A DNA stretch of 64,000 bases. Source: Diplolepis rosae (Eukaryota; Arthropoda; Insecta; Hymenoptera; Diplolepididae). This document shows, in pieces, positions 15,356-28,551 of this stretch. The notes beneath the pieces are model-generated. The model saw only the letters and a list, made by a program, of their open reading frames with translations. It did not search any database and had not been told where the DNA came from. Made by a program: the position numbers and the translations under genes. Location of the stretch: the NCBI GenBank assembly GCA_030998225.1, contig JAPYXD010000753.1, positions 5,054,001 to 5,118,000 on the forward strand, given 5' to 3'. Within the stretch, counting starts at the first letter, position 1. Each line of letters opens with the position of its first letter.

Positions 15356-18300
15356 AATTGACTCTCAAGAAAAACACTTTTTCCGAAGGCTAAAGCTCTA
15401 ATTTTAACCTTCTCTGTCAATTACACATATTTGACAAAACTGTATCAACTCGGTTTTCAATTCTTTAGGAAAAAAAGAGTGTTTTAAATATTTAAATGTT
15501 TCTTGCAATATTTAAAACAGTTTTCAAAGACTCTTGAATCAAAAAAACGTATATATTCAAAACTTGTTTCAAAAACCAAAATCAACTTCATTCAATCTTC
15601 TTCAGATTAAAGAAAGGTGACAAATAATGCAATGAAAGCACAAAAAGGGGTCCAATTGGTGTGCAAGATTAAAATTTGTTTCTTTTCTTTTCGCTGATGC
15701 TTTTATTGTTGAGAAAACTCATAATATATTAGCAATTAATTTATTCGCTGGATTCGCAATAATATGTTAAACTAGATCAACTTAGATTGTTGTGCAGAAC
15801 TAGTAAGCTCTTTAATGATAATAATATAGAGATCAATACTTTGCATGCTTCTCTATTTAGAAATGCTAAATCTTATAGATTTTTTAAAATTCTACTCGCG
15901 CACTTTAAAATTATTTTAGCGTAAAAAAAGCTTCAATTTTCACTTTTAGTCATTTTCATTTTATACATGCTTTTCTAGATTTTTCCTATAATTAAAAACA
16001 CAGAGTAAATTGAGAAGAAATAATAATTAAATGAATTTTAAAGAAACCAAATGCAACTCGAAAACGAAAATAGTATAAACCAAATAAAATAATTTATGTA
16101 ATAAAAATGGTAAAAGTAAAAATTGAAGTAAAAATAGTTCAAAATCTTGTCTAAAAAAGTGAAGAAGAAAAATATTGCCTTAAAATGTGCTCTCGGTTAA
16201 AAATGCACAATTACATCAATTATCAATTAATTATTCAACAATCAGAGTGACAATCAAAGGACATAAATGGACGAATTAATATTTTTATGGGTCCATTGTT
16301 TTTTTGACCTGCACCATTTTTTTGTAATGCTGAAGCTCAATTTTTCTACTGTTCGTTCCTTTACGATTTAGCTTTCGTAATTAACGCGATAGAATGAAAA
16401 ATGCATTTTTCCAAATAATTTCGAAAATTTTAAAAATTTTATTTGTTTGTAAGACTGATATATTTTATACTTTGAGAGTCAATTTAAAAGATCTTATTTT
16501 TTATTATCTTTGACTTCATAAACTAAAAAAGTGCAAGGTTTCTAAGTTTTAAGACTTGCATGTCTTAAATTTGTGCATGTTAATAGTAAAATTCTAAAGT
16601 AGTGTAGATTAAGAGAAAAATGGTCTGGAACACATTTATCACGTGCCAATTATTTAAAGACTAGATTTTAATATATAATAATGTAGCAAACATATCAAAT
16701 TTGCGCACATTTATTGTTATACGACTTTGTTAAGTATTTTTAGTATTTTGAAGTACTAGATTTTTTCTAGAAATGGATTAGACAAAAAAATAACGAACCA
16801 TGAAGTTTAAAAAGAAAGAAAACTGAGAAAGTTTATTGTTATTTTCTTAAACTTTTTGACTGTAAATTAATTTATAATAAGTTAACCCTTCCTCGAACGA
16901 AGGCTAGTTTTATTAATATAAATAATTTTAATATCTACTTATTAAAAAATTCATTTTTAAAATAAAAATAAAAAATCTTGTAATTGGAAAAAATTTGTTA
17001 ATTTCTGAGACTTTGAAATTAATTAATGTCAAATATGAGCGTATGATAATTTTAAAATGCATATATAATCAAAATCACATACCAGCATTCCCATTAATAA
17101 TAAATTTATAACTGTATTTACCACCAATTATATTTGCACAAATATTAGCATTAAAAATATCCAAAAGAGCATAGCTTTGAAGATACTGATGCACAAAATC
17201 AATCAAATGATTTTCTATCATTATTTATTAATTACTAATTTGAAGAATATACTTTTAAATCATTTAGGTACCACTTTGTGCGTTTCGATTGACTGTGCTT
17301 TAGGTACTTATCGTATGTTCATGCAAACAATAAACTGTTATCTCTGTAGCAAAAAATCTCTTTTTATTTCTCGAACACTTGTTACTTTTTTAACATTTTG
17401 ATTTCATATCAAAAGGTTTATTTCATTCGTTAAAATTAATTTTTCATTTATTCTTGGATACAAATTTGAGAAGTTAATTTTCTTCATAATTAGGGTGGAG
17501 AATTAAAAAGTACGTTTCTGTAGAAGTGGATTTTTGTCTTCATCACTTGGTAAAATATCTAATCTTAAGAATATATAATAAGAGTCCGAGAAGGACACGA
17601 GGTGAGATAGTTATGCGATCGGATATTTGAGTCATTGTTCTTAAAATAAAACCAATATTATGATTATGAGTCATAATTATTATTTAGTAGAAAAAATTTT
17701 TTGACTGGTTAATATTGAACTATTTTTTTAATTATTAGCGCTAATTTTATAATTGCTCTTGCCAACCCTACATTGGAAAGGATTCATTTTTGCATAAATA
17801 TTTCTTTCCCGAACGAACTTTTGTACTTTCTCTCTGATTAATGTCATTATTATTTTATTTTAAACTTCAGGTTCAGGGAAAAAGCAGAATCAATTACTCA
17901 TTTCCTCTCAAGAACACTCCTCAAATATACAAGTATTAAAAGATCTTAACTATGAGACGTGAGAAAGTGTTGGATCTAGAAAAGGTATGATTTGCACCGA
18001 CAGATGTATAATTATTCTGTTTCGTTGTCATGAAAAAATGACTCTTTCATTTACATTTTTCTTCATTAAGTGGCTAGTCTTCTAGATTTTAATTTCGAAG
18101 CGAATCTACCCAAATTATAGATTATTGTCATTAAATTAATATTAAATTTGAATTATCATTAAATTAACATTTTTTAATGAAAAAATGTCTCATTAAAATT
18201 TTAAAGATGATAAATATAAAAATGCCTTATTTTCATGAGTTATTACATGCTCGATAATATGGCAACTTTGAAGTGAATTTCGTAGGACGTGGACTCGAAT

Positions 18301-21035
18301 AAAGACCGGTTTATTCCGTTTAATTCGTCCAGGTCCGAGACCAAGGTAAAGTTTCCTTGTAAGAGAATACGAGCGAGGCCATAGACCTTTGTATACTTTT
18401 CAGGACTCAAAATATGTATATCTATTCCTCCGGATGTTTCCAACTAGAACAATGAGCCAAGACGCGTTGATATAAATCTTCTATTTATTTAAATCATTTT
18501 GCTGTCTGAATTATAAAATTATAATCTTTAAGAACTCTTTAAAAATGATTATAAAATGAAGATTATTGTAATGTTGTGATATCTGAAATTTAAAAATTTT
18601 TAGAATATTTTAAATTAGGTAAAATTGTTTAAAATTTTTACCGTCGTATTCGAAAAATAATTTTCGAATGAGTATTTTTTTTGTCCGAGAACTAAGCTTT
18701 GCATAATCTCAGGAAAAATATCGATCCCCTCATACTTTACTTTAGACCTTCTCTCACCTTTCAACTCGCATTGCGGTTGATTCATAAAGTGAGTTGCTCG
18801 ACGAGATTCTCACTTCAACAATAATCAACCACGTTCGCCTCGAGTCCTTCAAGTTTTTTATACCTCGTTATTACTTTCCCTTTAAAATGTAAAAATAATA
18901 AGCCTGTTAATTAGAAAAGGTAAGTTAAATATTCTATTTTATTTTCCCTTTGTCCAATCTCCCCTTTCCGTGTTTTCAGTTAGTCCATTAGTATTTTATT
19001 TTACTGAAAATTAACTCTAATCTCAATTTTAATATAAATGATATTTTAAAATAAATTTTTGTTTATGAAAATGAGTTTTAATCAAATGAAAACTCAGATC
19101 AAAGTTGGAGGAAATTGATAAAAAAAAGATTACTCGATTAGAAATGCGAAGAAATCAAATAAGAGAGTTTTAAAGGCTTTACGCGAATTCCTGACAATTT
19201 ACATCGGTTTACCAGTTTCCATTCACGTTCCACGATAGGTCGGGAGAGTACAGCTAGACTGGAATTAAATTCACAATACTTACGTGTGCTCTCGTCTTTC
19301 TTATCTTAATTGTGAAAGGTTTCCGTCCCGCTTATTTAAAAAAGCAAGTCCAGTTATCGTCACTTTCTGAACCACATATATATGGCTTTTACTGAAGAAA
19401 GTTTATTCGATGCTCCAGATTACTCAAAATCGTTCTGCCACTCCTTTTTCTGTAATAACAAATTTCTATTAATACTCAATTTTATTTCAGTTATTAATTT
19501 TAAGGGAAAAGTAGAATTTTTTCAAGAAAAGATGACTTTTTCAGAAAAGGGGGTTTTTCAAAGTGTTAGAAAAGTTTTATTTTAATTATTTTCTTTACAA
19601 TTTATAAATTTATTAATAGATTTATTGAATTTTTGGAGCAAGTATAATAAATTATTTAACTCACCTCGTGAATAAAATTCAATGATAAATTGTTACTTTG
19701 CTTAAGCAAATAGTCATCAGTCATTAAAGTTTCTTTCGTAATTAAATCAAAAATAAACTGAATGGTGACGAGCGACTTGAATAAGTAATCATTGCAATTA
19801 TAATTTCTTTCTTTTCTTCTAAGGAGACCTGGAAATTATGATAACCGTAATCACCGAAACATTTAAAATTTTTCATGCTATCTCATCATTCCTGAGAAAG
19901 TTATTTGAAATAATATGGTTTAACAATCGTTTCGATCTGTAAAAAGAAAAACAGGGTTTCGTAATTGTTTATTTTCTCTAGTAAATTCTCACTACTTTAA
20001 CAATTACATTTTTTTATAAGTGAAAATACTAAATAAATAATGTAATTGATATGAGCGGATTATTTCCTATTGAAGTAATTAAAAATATTATATTCTAATG
20101 TCAGTATAAATAAAGAAGGCTCAGCCGAACTAATCGTAACTTCTTTCCTAAAACGGATTTCCTAATGACTCTACGATTTCCTCCTTTAATTTCTTTTGGG
20201 ACCTAGATACAGTTCAATTTTTATGCGACGTTCGTGCCAATTAACAGGTAAAACACGTTGCATCTCGTGCGAACTAAATTTCCGCCATGAAAAGTCAATG
20301 GGCGTTCGTACATAATTATAAATTTTTTTGTATTTCCATTTCTGTGTTTTAGTGTTAGAAAATAATTTATTGGAACGCTCTAAATCCTTTAGGATCTCCT
20401 TAAGTATTTTTTCACTTTAAAAGTCTTTTAAACTTTTTAGTGGTAATTTCGAAATTAGAATTTAGGTATCAAACAATAGATTATTCTTATGGTCCCTTTC
20501 TTATGACCTACTAAGCCAAATTCAATAACAAATTTAAAATGTTTCTTCAGTTAATGATTAATTGATAATTCATCGATTAAAGAATATTTTTTATTCATAG
20601 CAAATATATTTGAAATTTAATTTTCCAAAATATTTTCTAATGAGGATACTCAATAAAAAAATTGAATAAAAAATTTCAGGTGACCATAAAAATTGCAAAA
20701 AAAAATTCTTGGACATTTTCCACTACCAAAAAAAAAAACAATTACAAGAAACTGCAATTTTCCAAAATTCAGCAAGTAATTACAAATTCCTACAAGATTC
20801 ACATTCATCACAATGTTGTGTTTGCATTTTATCGTGGAGACAATTTTCACTAAGGAAAAAGTTCCAATCCTAGATTTGTTCCCTAACAATTAAGGTATAC
20901 CGTGACTGAGCTATTACTTTTTGAAAATAAAAAGTAGATCTATATCTGATAAATTAATAAGGGACGTGTGGGGTGACACACTTACATTGAATGGAGTTCA
21001 GGTTGTGCTTCAGCTTGAGTTCTGCAAAATGTAAT
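15356..21035. other. Long AT-rich intergenic stretch
   Basis: No gene is recognised over about 5.7 kb. The sequence is AT-rich with homopolymer runs. GC-richer islands occur at about 18240-18450 (an open minus-strand frame, see findings), 18720-18850 and 19190-19340; the last two could be regulatory. No tRNA or clear transposon is seen. Confidence 0.4.
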
Positions 21036-21069
21036 TCAGTTGTCAGCGACCGGCTCTGGGGTTCGGACC
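21036..21069 (+). promoter_or_regulatory. Inr + DPE core promoter of the LPMO gene (predicted)
   Basis: TCAGTT at 21036-21041 matches the arthropod initiator with A+1 at 21038. GGACC at 21065-21069 (+28 to +32) matches the downstream promoter element consensus RGWYV in exact register. A transcript starting here would include the ATG at 21122 and the donor at 21140. Not tested by expression data. Confidence 0.45.
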
Positions 21070-21121
21070 TTTTTCTTTGACTTTAGTCGATGTCAGTGAC
21101 GCTAAAGGCGATTGCAAAACC

Positions 21122-24100
21122 ATGAGCTCGTTCAAAACGGTGAGCAGTTATTTCTGTGTTGATAATTCAAAATTAATTTCCCAAAAGTGAGCTTTTGATA
21201 TTTGTGATTTGAACTCTACCTGTGAAAGTGAAACATATTATTATCAATTTATTGATACAATAAACCGGTTATTCGAAATTAGTTTCAATTAAATTAAATG
21301 AAATAAAATCCTTGTGTGTGGTATTATATTCCCAAAAATAAACCCTTGAAAAATTTCCAATTTTACTACCTTTTGGATTACTTATCCAAATTATAGGAAA
21401 AGTGTAAATCCTTTGATGATTATACGAATTCTCAAGAAATTTTAAAGAATCTTATCACAATATTGTTTTTGTTGTCATAAAAATTTGATCTGTGTTAAAT
21501 TCAGATTTAGTTTGTTACGTATTTCAGTACTTTTAGTTTTTAAATATTTTAATTGAATGTAAAATGAAAATATTTGCATAAAGAATGTGAAATAAGTATG
21601 TAATTTAAAGGTCATAAAATTTGGGGTAATTTTCAGCGAGTAAAGAAGAAAATTATCTATTCTCAGCAACTTCCTTTGCATTTTACATAATTCTAGGATG
21701 GAAAGAGACTGAGTTGGCCATTTGAGTGTTTCTAGGTGCTTTTAAAATTTAAATTAGATGATAGGAATCTGAGATGCAGAAACCACCGTTTTCAAAGCAT
21801 TTCTTCGCGCTTTCATGGACATCTTCAGGAACAGAATCCATTTAGAAAAATTCAAGGCAAAATCCTTTCTGTTCTGTTAATTTTGCATTTAAAAATAATG
21901 TTAGTGAAATGCAGATGAAATTAAAATGCTTCAAAACTCAGTTTAAGTTTCGCTCTTTTAAAATCTAAATAATAGTTTCAATTTTGCATAATTTATTTTT
22001 CGATAATTTACCAAAGGACATTCTCAGCCAGAAATTTTCATAACCGGTTAAGAGCTCGTCAAAATGATTGAGTCATTAGACGTGCCAATTTTGTTCACGG
22101 GAAAGAGTTTTGCGATTCCTTAATTTTAGAGGATTGAATAATAAATACAGGACTTTAAGTTTCGTAATGTTTTGTATCATTTGCATAGAAGAGGGACAAT
22201 CTTTTATAACTCGATGGAAAAAAACTCATAATGGCTTAGAATCCATGCTCCTCGTTCATGGTAAAGTGGATTTGATTGATTTCATTGCTTTCTAATCATT
22301 ATGATTACCTTCCGCTTCCACTCAATTATTCACAACGAATTTTCCTCTTGATGCATCAACTTAGTAGCATCTTTTTTCTCACTTCTTTTTCTCTACTAGA
22401 ATGTCATGCGAATTCGTCAACCATCACTTCAATTTGATTTCAAGAGAGAGTGGATTTATTCTTTGTCATAATCAATTTACTTGCGAGAAATAAATTGGAT
22501 TCAGTTTAGAAATATATGCGATTGAGGTAATCTAAATAAAACTTATTCTTCAATTAAAAAATAAATGGATGAATGATAATCGTTACATCCTCTTTGTGAG
22601 TAGAAAACAAAACTATTCTTTGATACAATGTTCCTTCCAACAAAAGATCTCTTCCAATACAAAAAACATATATTTCAAAATTCTTCATTCTATTTGTAAA
22701 TAATGTTTAAATCTTAAAGATCTTGTTCTTTGTTGGTTCTCATAATTTATAGAGACAAAGGTACTAATTAAAACAGATAAGAATCAGAAATTCCAAAGAG
22801 ACTAAAATATTGCAATTAAAAAAATTATCACAGAAATAAAAATTATAAAAGTATACAAAGTTTGAAATTTAATATTTTGTAAAGTATTCTCACATAGCGT
22901 GGAAAATTCAGAAAGCTTTTAAAATAAAAATACAAATTATAATCTACTTTTATTTAAATTACAGAGTCTTTTTGGAGGTAGAAGGATGTTTTCGATCCTT
23001 CTCGTCTCTTTCCCTTTTCTAGTGAACTTTCTAGTCCTAGAGGTTTCTGCTCATGGAAGATTAATCGAGCCACCCTCTAGAGCCTCGATGTGGAGGTTTG
23101 GATTTGGAACTCCAAAGGATTACAACGACCACGAATTATATTGTGGTGGTCATAGCAGGCAATGGGATCGCAATGGTGGAAAATGTGGAATTTGCGGAGA
23201 CCCTTGGGACATGACAAAGGTATTGACCTATTGACATCAATGACACTTCGAGCGCTTTTCCGTTCTAAAATCTCGAAGCTATAAATATTATGACTAATTT
23301 GATGTCCTCCAATATTTCCTCTTATCATTGGGATAAAAAAGTTCATTTCTACTTGAAAAAGATACCTGGAAAAAGAAAAAGAAATTAGAATCTTCATGGA
23401 AAATTAAATTTTAAATGTTAAACAAACTTTAAAAACACAATAGAAATTTGACAATTCTTTCAAAAGGATACAAGTAAAAATAAACATTTTAATTCTACAC
23501 AAATTATAAAAGTGCATTCTTTTATGTTTTAAATAGCCCCGGCCACACGAAACCGGAGGAACATATGGAAAAGATGTCATTGTGCGAAGATACAGAACAG
23601 GATCCGTTATTCCAGTACGAGTGGAGTTGACTGCAAACCATAACGGATATTTCGAGTTTCGCACGTGCCCGATGACCTACAGAGGAACCGAAGTGACCCA
23701 AGAATGCCTAGATAAATACCTTCTTCAAGGAGAAAACGGAACTACTCGTTACTATCCTGCCCCCGGCAATGGAATTTTTGAGACCTATTATAAACTTCCA
23801 GAAGGACTAACTTGTGCCCAGTGTGTTTTTCAGTGGCGATACGTCGCAGGAAATAATTGGGGGAATTGCGAAAATGGCACCGGTGTGTTAATTCTCATAT
23901 ATTGCGATTTTAATTAACGCTTTAGACGTCAGTAAAACTTCGCCTGGGTGTAAATACACTCCACACTAAATTCAATTTTAAATACTCGAAATTCGAAATC
24001 AATCGGTAGTTCAATAGAAGTTTGAGAGAATATTTCAAAGTATTTTAATTATTAATATTAATCAATTTGCAAGACATTCACTTGGAAATCGAAAGTTATT

Positions 24101-24792
24101 TTTTATGAAGCAATTCTACGAAATTAAGAACGTTAATTACACTCTTGGTTTGAAGTTGCAGTACAACCGGTGATTTTAATTCAACCCGCGATTCATTCAG
24201 TAGAAAGCACCTATTAATATTATATGATAATATGAGTACAATAATATTGTGCAACGACGAAGTATTATTACTGCAATGTCGAACATATACATAACTTTAA
24301 TATTCACGAATTAGATTAAGAAATATTTTCTTATTCTTTCTTCAATGATTTCAAAACATTTTTAAAATAACATTGGCATTTTAAAAATTTACTTATCGTA
24401 ATTAATTTTAAAAAAAAATTTCAGGTGCGGTAGGATGTGGTCCCCAAGAAGAATTCCGATCATGTGCTGACATTGCGATCGGCGACAACGAAGCAACTCT
24501 TCCTCCCAGACCCGAAACTTCAACTACTTCCTCGACGGAAGTCTCGTCAACGGAGCCAGCCTTCATTCCCGAATTTTCCGCACCCTTGTGGCTCTACAGT
24601 CTCATCATCGCCGGTACGTGCCTCTTGGTTGTCTTGGCTGCTTTGGCCTTGCTTTATACCTACTACTATCACGCCGGTAGGGCCAAAAAGTGGCTCATGG
24701 CAAGAAGAATCCTGGCACCTGAACCTCCACCGGTCGCTCCGCCACGACATAAAAAACACTTCTCCAATGCACAATTACATTTACAACTGTAA
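21122..24792 (+). CDS. AA15-type lytic polysaccharide monooxygenase with C-terminal membrane anchor
   Basis: This is a secreted copper enzyme that oxidatively cleaves chitin or cellulose. Core exons are 22965-23219, 23537-23882 and 24425-24792. From ATG 22986 the product is 315 aa. Signal peptide MFSILLVSFPFLVNFLVLEV ends ...VSA|HGRL, leaving His as the mature N-terminal residue needed for the copper histidine brace. The second brace His is in the ANHNGYFEFR block, and paired cysteines lie in YCGG, CGICGD, RTCPM and CAQCVFQWRY. After the catalytic domain comes a Thr/Ser/Pro linker, a hydrophobic segment (LYSLIIAGTCLLVVLAALAL) and a basic, Pro-rich tail, so it is probably tethered to the cell surface. 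A small upstream exon (21122-21139, MSSFKT) would splice in frame to the acceptor at 22964 and add 13 residues before the signal peptide; which start is used is uncertain. Confidence 0.88.
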
Positions 24793-25307
24793 TTATTTCT
24801 CTCCAACCATTGTAGCTATTGCTTATATTAGAAATTACTCCCTCGAAATGAGAAAGAAACTATGAAAAAAGAAAATTTCGAATCTACAATTACATAAAAA
24901 AGTAGATATAAATTTTGAAACTTTGGAGCATGCTTTTTCCACAAGAAAAGATAAGACAAGATAGTGCTCACAAGCTTCATTTAAACGTAACTATAAGTTA
25001 TAGATACGTCATCTTGTACATAAGACTGTATTTATATTAAATGTATTTATTTTGTAGAAAGCCTGCTTATTTAATGAACACTGGTGGCTTTCTTAGAAAA
25101 TGTATGTAACCGTTTAAGACTGACACTTTTAGCGTAGCGTCTCTACTGAATATTCGAGCTGTATAAATATTACAACTAATACTGATCGAAGGTAAGTCTA
25201 CTCACAAAAGAGAAAAAAAAATCGAGTTGAAACAAAATCAAAATAAAAAGAAAAATTTATAACATTTTTTGAAATGTTCTGGAAAGAATAAACGTACAAC
25301 CGGGACG
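24793..25307. other. Convergent 3' UTR region (LPMO / SART3)
   Basis: About 515 bp separate the two stop codons of convergent genes. It contains AATAAA-type signals near 25075-25090 and on the minus strand. No other feature is seen. Confidence 0.5.
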
Positions 25308-28300
25308 TTATTTTTTAAGAAGCATATCTCTGAAGTCTTTATTGGTTAAGGGCGCTGTGCCTTCAGTAGACTTAGAGTTACTGCCGTTGCTTTCGATCTT
25401 TAGTTTGACGTTACGTGGAATCATTAGGACTGGCTTCGGTTGAGAATGAGATTTTGAAGCAGCATGGCCTCCAAGTGATTTAATCAAAGCTTTTTCCTCA
25501 GTAGATTCTTTCTTTCGTTCTTGAGGGTTGCTTATAGCAACACAGATTACTTTGTCCTTGATTTTCATACCATCTGTTGCCAGAAGGGCTTTTGCAGCAC
25601 TACTTTCGTCCTCGAAATCAATGTACGCCATGCCTTTCTGGTGCCCGTTGCGATAAACTGGGATTCGGATAGCTAACACATTTCCGTAAGGCTTGAAAAT
25701 CTCCTCAAGTTCCTCATTCGTTATTGGCACTGGGAGACCTGGAATTTTATAAATTATTTTAGTTTCAGGAATTGTATTTAGATTCATTAAAAAATTTACC
25801 TTTTACATAAAGTTTATTTTTCTCGAGAGTGCACTTAAACTTGAAAGCGTTTTCTCTCTTGCTTTTGTCCGGCTTGTAGGGAGATACAAACATCGGTCTA
25901 CCGTTAATTGGAGTCCGATCGAGCTTTAAAGCTTTTTCAACAGCCTCCTATAAAAAGAAAGGATTTTTGATGAAATTCAATTTCTTTTGAAAGCAAAGAT
26001 TTAAAAGAATTTATAAATACCTACCGGACTTGAAAACTGGACGTAACAAAATCCTTTACTTTGTCCTGTATATTTCCTTACTATTCTAATCAGTGTGATT
26101 GGTCCCGCGGAAGAAAGAGCTTCTTTAACATCTTCTTCAGTAGCTGTATAATCTAAATTACTAACGAAAACCGATAGCTTTTCATCAACCTCCGGAAGCA
26201 AATCTTCTTCCATTTTCTCCTCAGTTTTTTCAAAACCAGGTGGAGGCTCAATTTTTTTTGAACTTTCTCCTTGTTTATCAAGTTTTAAAATACTTTCCCT
26301 CAACTTGGGCTTTGGTTTTTCTTGCTCTATTGTACGAGCAATTTTTGTGTGTGATATACCGAGGCTTTTTCTCATCTTGCCTGTTTCTTCAACTTTCCTT
26401 TTAGCAGCCTTTTTGGCTTGTGAGAATATATCTTGAGGATTAGAAAACTGCTGTGACTTTTGCCGCTCCTCGTTTACCTTGTCAAGCTTCTCTTTTGTCT
26501 TTGTTTCACATATCTCCATTTGCTCTAATGTTCCCTCGTCGCGCTCGAAATCTATCCAGGCATTGGCGATACTCTCAGGCCAATCTTTCACGACTAAAAG
26601 AGCTTTTGGATAGAGTCTACGAAGATGTTTTGTTGTCCCATAACACCTGGAAGATAAAAAAACGAAGGAATTCAAGCCATCAAAATCTTGCCGAATAGGA
26701 AAAGTAATAAAAAATTAATGTTATAATTAAAATTACCTTTCTAAAGCTATATACTCGAGCCAACTAGCAGCCCTTGTGGAATGTCCCTGAGAGAGAATAT
26801 CAGACCAAAGCGACCTCGCTTTCTCCATATTTTTTGCATGAATGGCCTCCGTTCTTGCCCAAAACTGTAGAATTACGCAGTTCGGATCACCTTCCAGTCC
26901 AAAAGCATTCGCTAAATATTCACAAGCTTTATTAAAAGTATTCCTTAACGTATCCAGTTTTTTATCCCTCTCATCTTCATCATCTACGTCATCAATTTTG
27001 CGTCTCAAGAACTCTAAATAAAGAATCCAGAGTTCTCTGTACTCCTCTGGAGTAGAAAATCCAGCCTGAAGTGCTTCTTCCAAGACGTGTTGCACTTCTG
27101 TAACAGATTTCTCCCATTTTTCGTAGACTCTGATTCTCTTTTTCCAAATTTCAGAGCACCATGGAACATTTCTAGCAGCTCTGTGAAACACTGGATCCAA
27201 TACTTGTTCTATTTTTATTGTAGACTCAAGATAGGTTATGTAATCAAGCCAGATTGAAGATTCAAGACTGAGCTCTGTGATAGCACGTTCATAAAGTACA
27301 GAGATGCGACCAGGATCTCCTCCATCTTTCTTCTCGCTCATCAAATATGCTTTATATGAATCTAGCAATTCGCTCTCGCCTTGGATTGAAACTAATTTTT
27401 CTTCGAATGGCAAACGCTTGTTTAGTTTCTCATATGCGATGTTGTAATTATTTATAATTGTTTGGTTGTCTATGCTTGATTCGGCACCTTCTCCAGAGCA
27501 CCAGATTTCGTATTCCTCAAAAGTTTTCTCCATGTCAAGTAGGGGAACGCCTAACTGACGGCTGAAGAGTTTACCCACCCGGTCAATCTGCTCTTTTCGT
27601 TCTACTGCATTCGAAGGGTCAACCTGCAATTTTTCAGCAATTTAGAATATTGAATCTAAACTCTTTGTACTGTATTCCAATTTGAAAGGAAAGATTGCAT
27701 AAAAAGTATTTTTATAACAATAAAATTGATTCTTACCATAGAAATCAGAACATTCTCAAACTCTCTAAAAGCTTCCCAAATAATCGCTCCTTTCGTGATA
27801 TGCAAACCGACTGCAGTCAATGCTCGTTCAAACAATTGTCGAACATTTTTCGCAGCATCCTTTTCGCTGCCCATGTTTCCGATACTGAATTGCAGATATT
27901 CTAACCAAACTTCTACCGCTAAACAAAAAATATTACTATTAGAATCAAAATTATAAGTGTTTTGAAATTTAAAGCGTTAGTTTTAAAACCCTGTGATCAT
28001 TAACAAAAGATATTATTTGAAAAAAATTAAAAATATGACACAATGTAAAATTGTTATTGCAAACAATAAAACTTACACAAATAATCTATCACCGCTCTTT
28101 CACAAAGTTGAATAACAATGTTTTTTTCCTCGGGAGTGGTAGCAAGTTTAATTTCATCCTGGATCCATTCAAGCCACAATTCGGGACTAAGAGGATATTT
28201 TTCGCTCATATTTTCTCTAGCAGCTCGTAATCTTTCCAATTCTCCCATTTTTCGCAATTTATTAATAAGAGCAATGTGACTGGCATAATCGAAGGGATTT

Positions 28301-28551
28301 TCAGCGAGCATTGTTTCAAGAGATTTAACTTCAGCTTCGTCAATATCATCTTCGTCACCTGAGTCTTCTGCATCCTCTTCTTCGAGATCCCCATGCTCAC
28401 TTTCCTCATTCTCGCTAACTTTTTGCTTATCTTCGATCATCCGGCTTTCGTCTTCTAATTCGTCATCACTTTTACCGATTTCAATGTCACCTTGCACTTT
28501 ATTTTTGAGTTCGTCGTCTTCCCCGGGATTCGATACGTCCATTTCATCCAT
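25308..28551 (-). CDS. SART3: SART3 homologue, U4/U6 snRNP recycling factor, complete, 914 aa
   Basis: This nuclear protein reassembles U4/U6 snRNPs after splicing and scaffolds USP15/USP4. Exons run leftward 28077-28551, 27737-27918, 26737-27623, 26025-26646, 25800-25947 and 25308-25738 (2,745 nt). The first 80 residues are acidic. They are followed by HAT repeats to about residue 560 (e.g. SPELWLEWIQDE, AVEVWLEYLQ or SVEVWLEYLQ at the exon 1-2 joint, SSIWLDYITYLES, YRELWILYLEF), then a Lys/Glu-rich coiled region. RRM1 starts near residue 672 (LSVFVSNLDYT, KGFCYVQF) and RRM2 near 766 (KLYVKGLPVPIT, KGMAYIDF). The extreme C-terminus NKDFRDMLLKK is the conserved LSm-binding tail. Human SART3 is 963 aa, so length is normal. 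No defects are seen. Confidence 0.96.
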
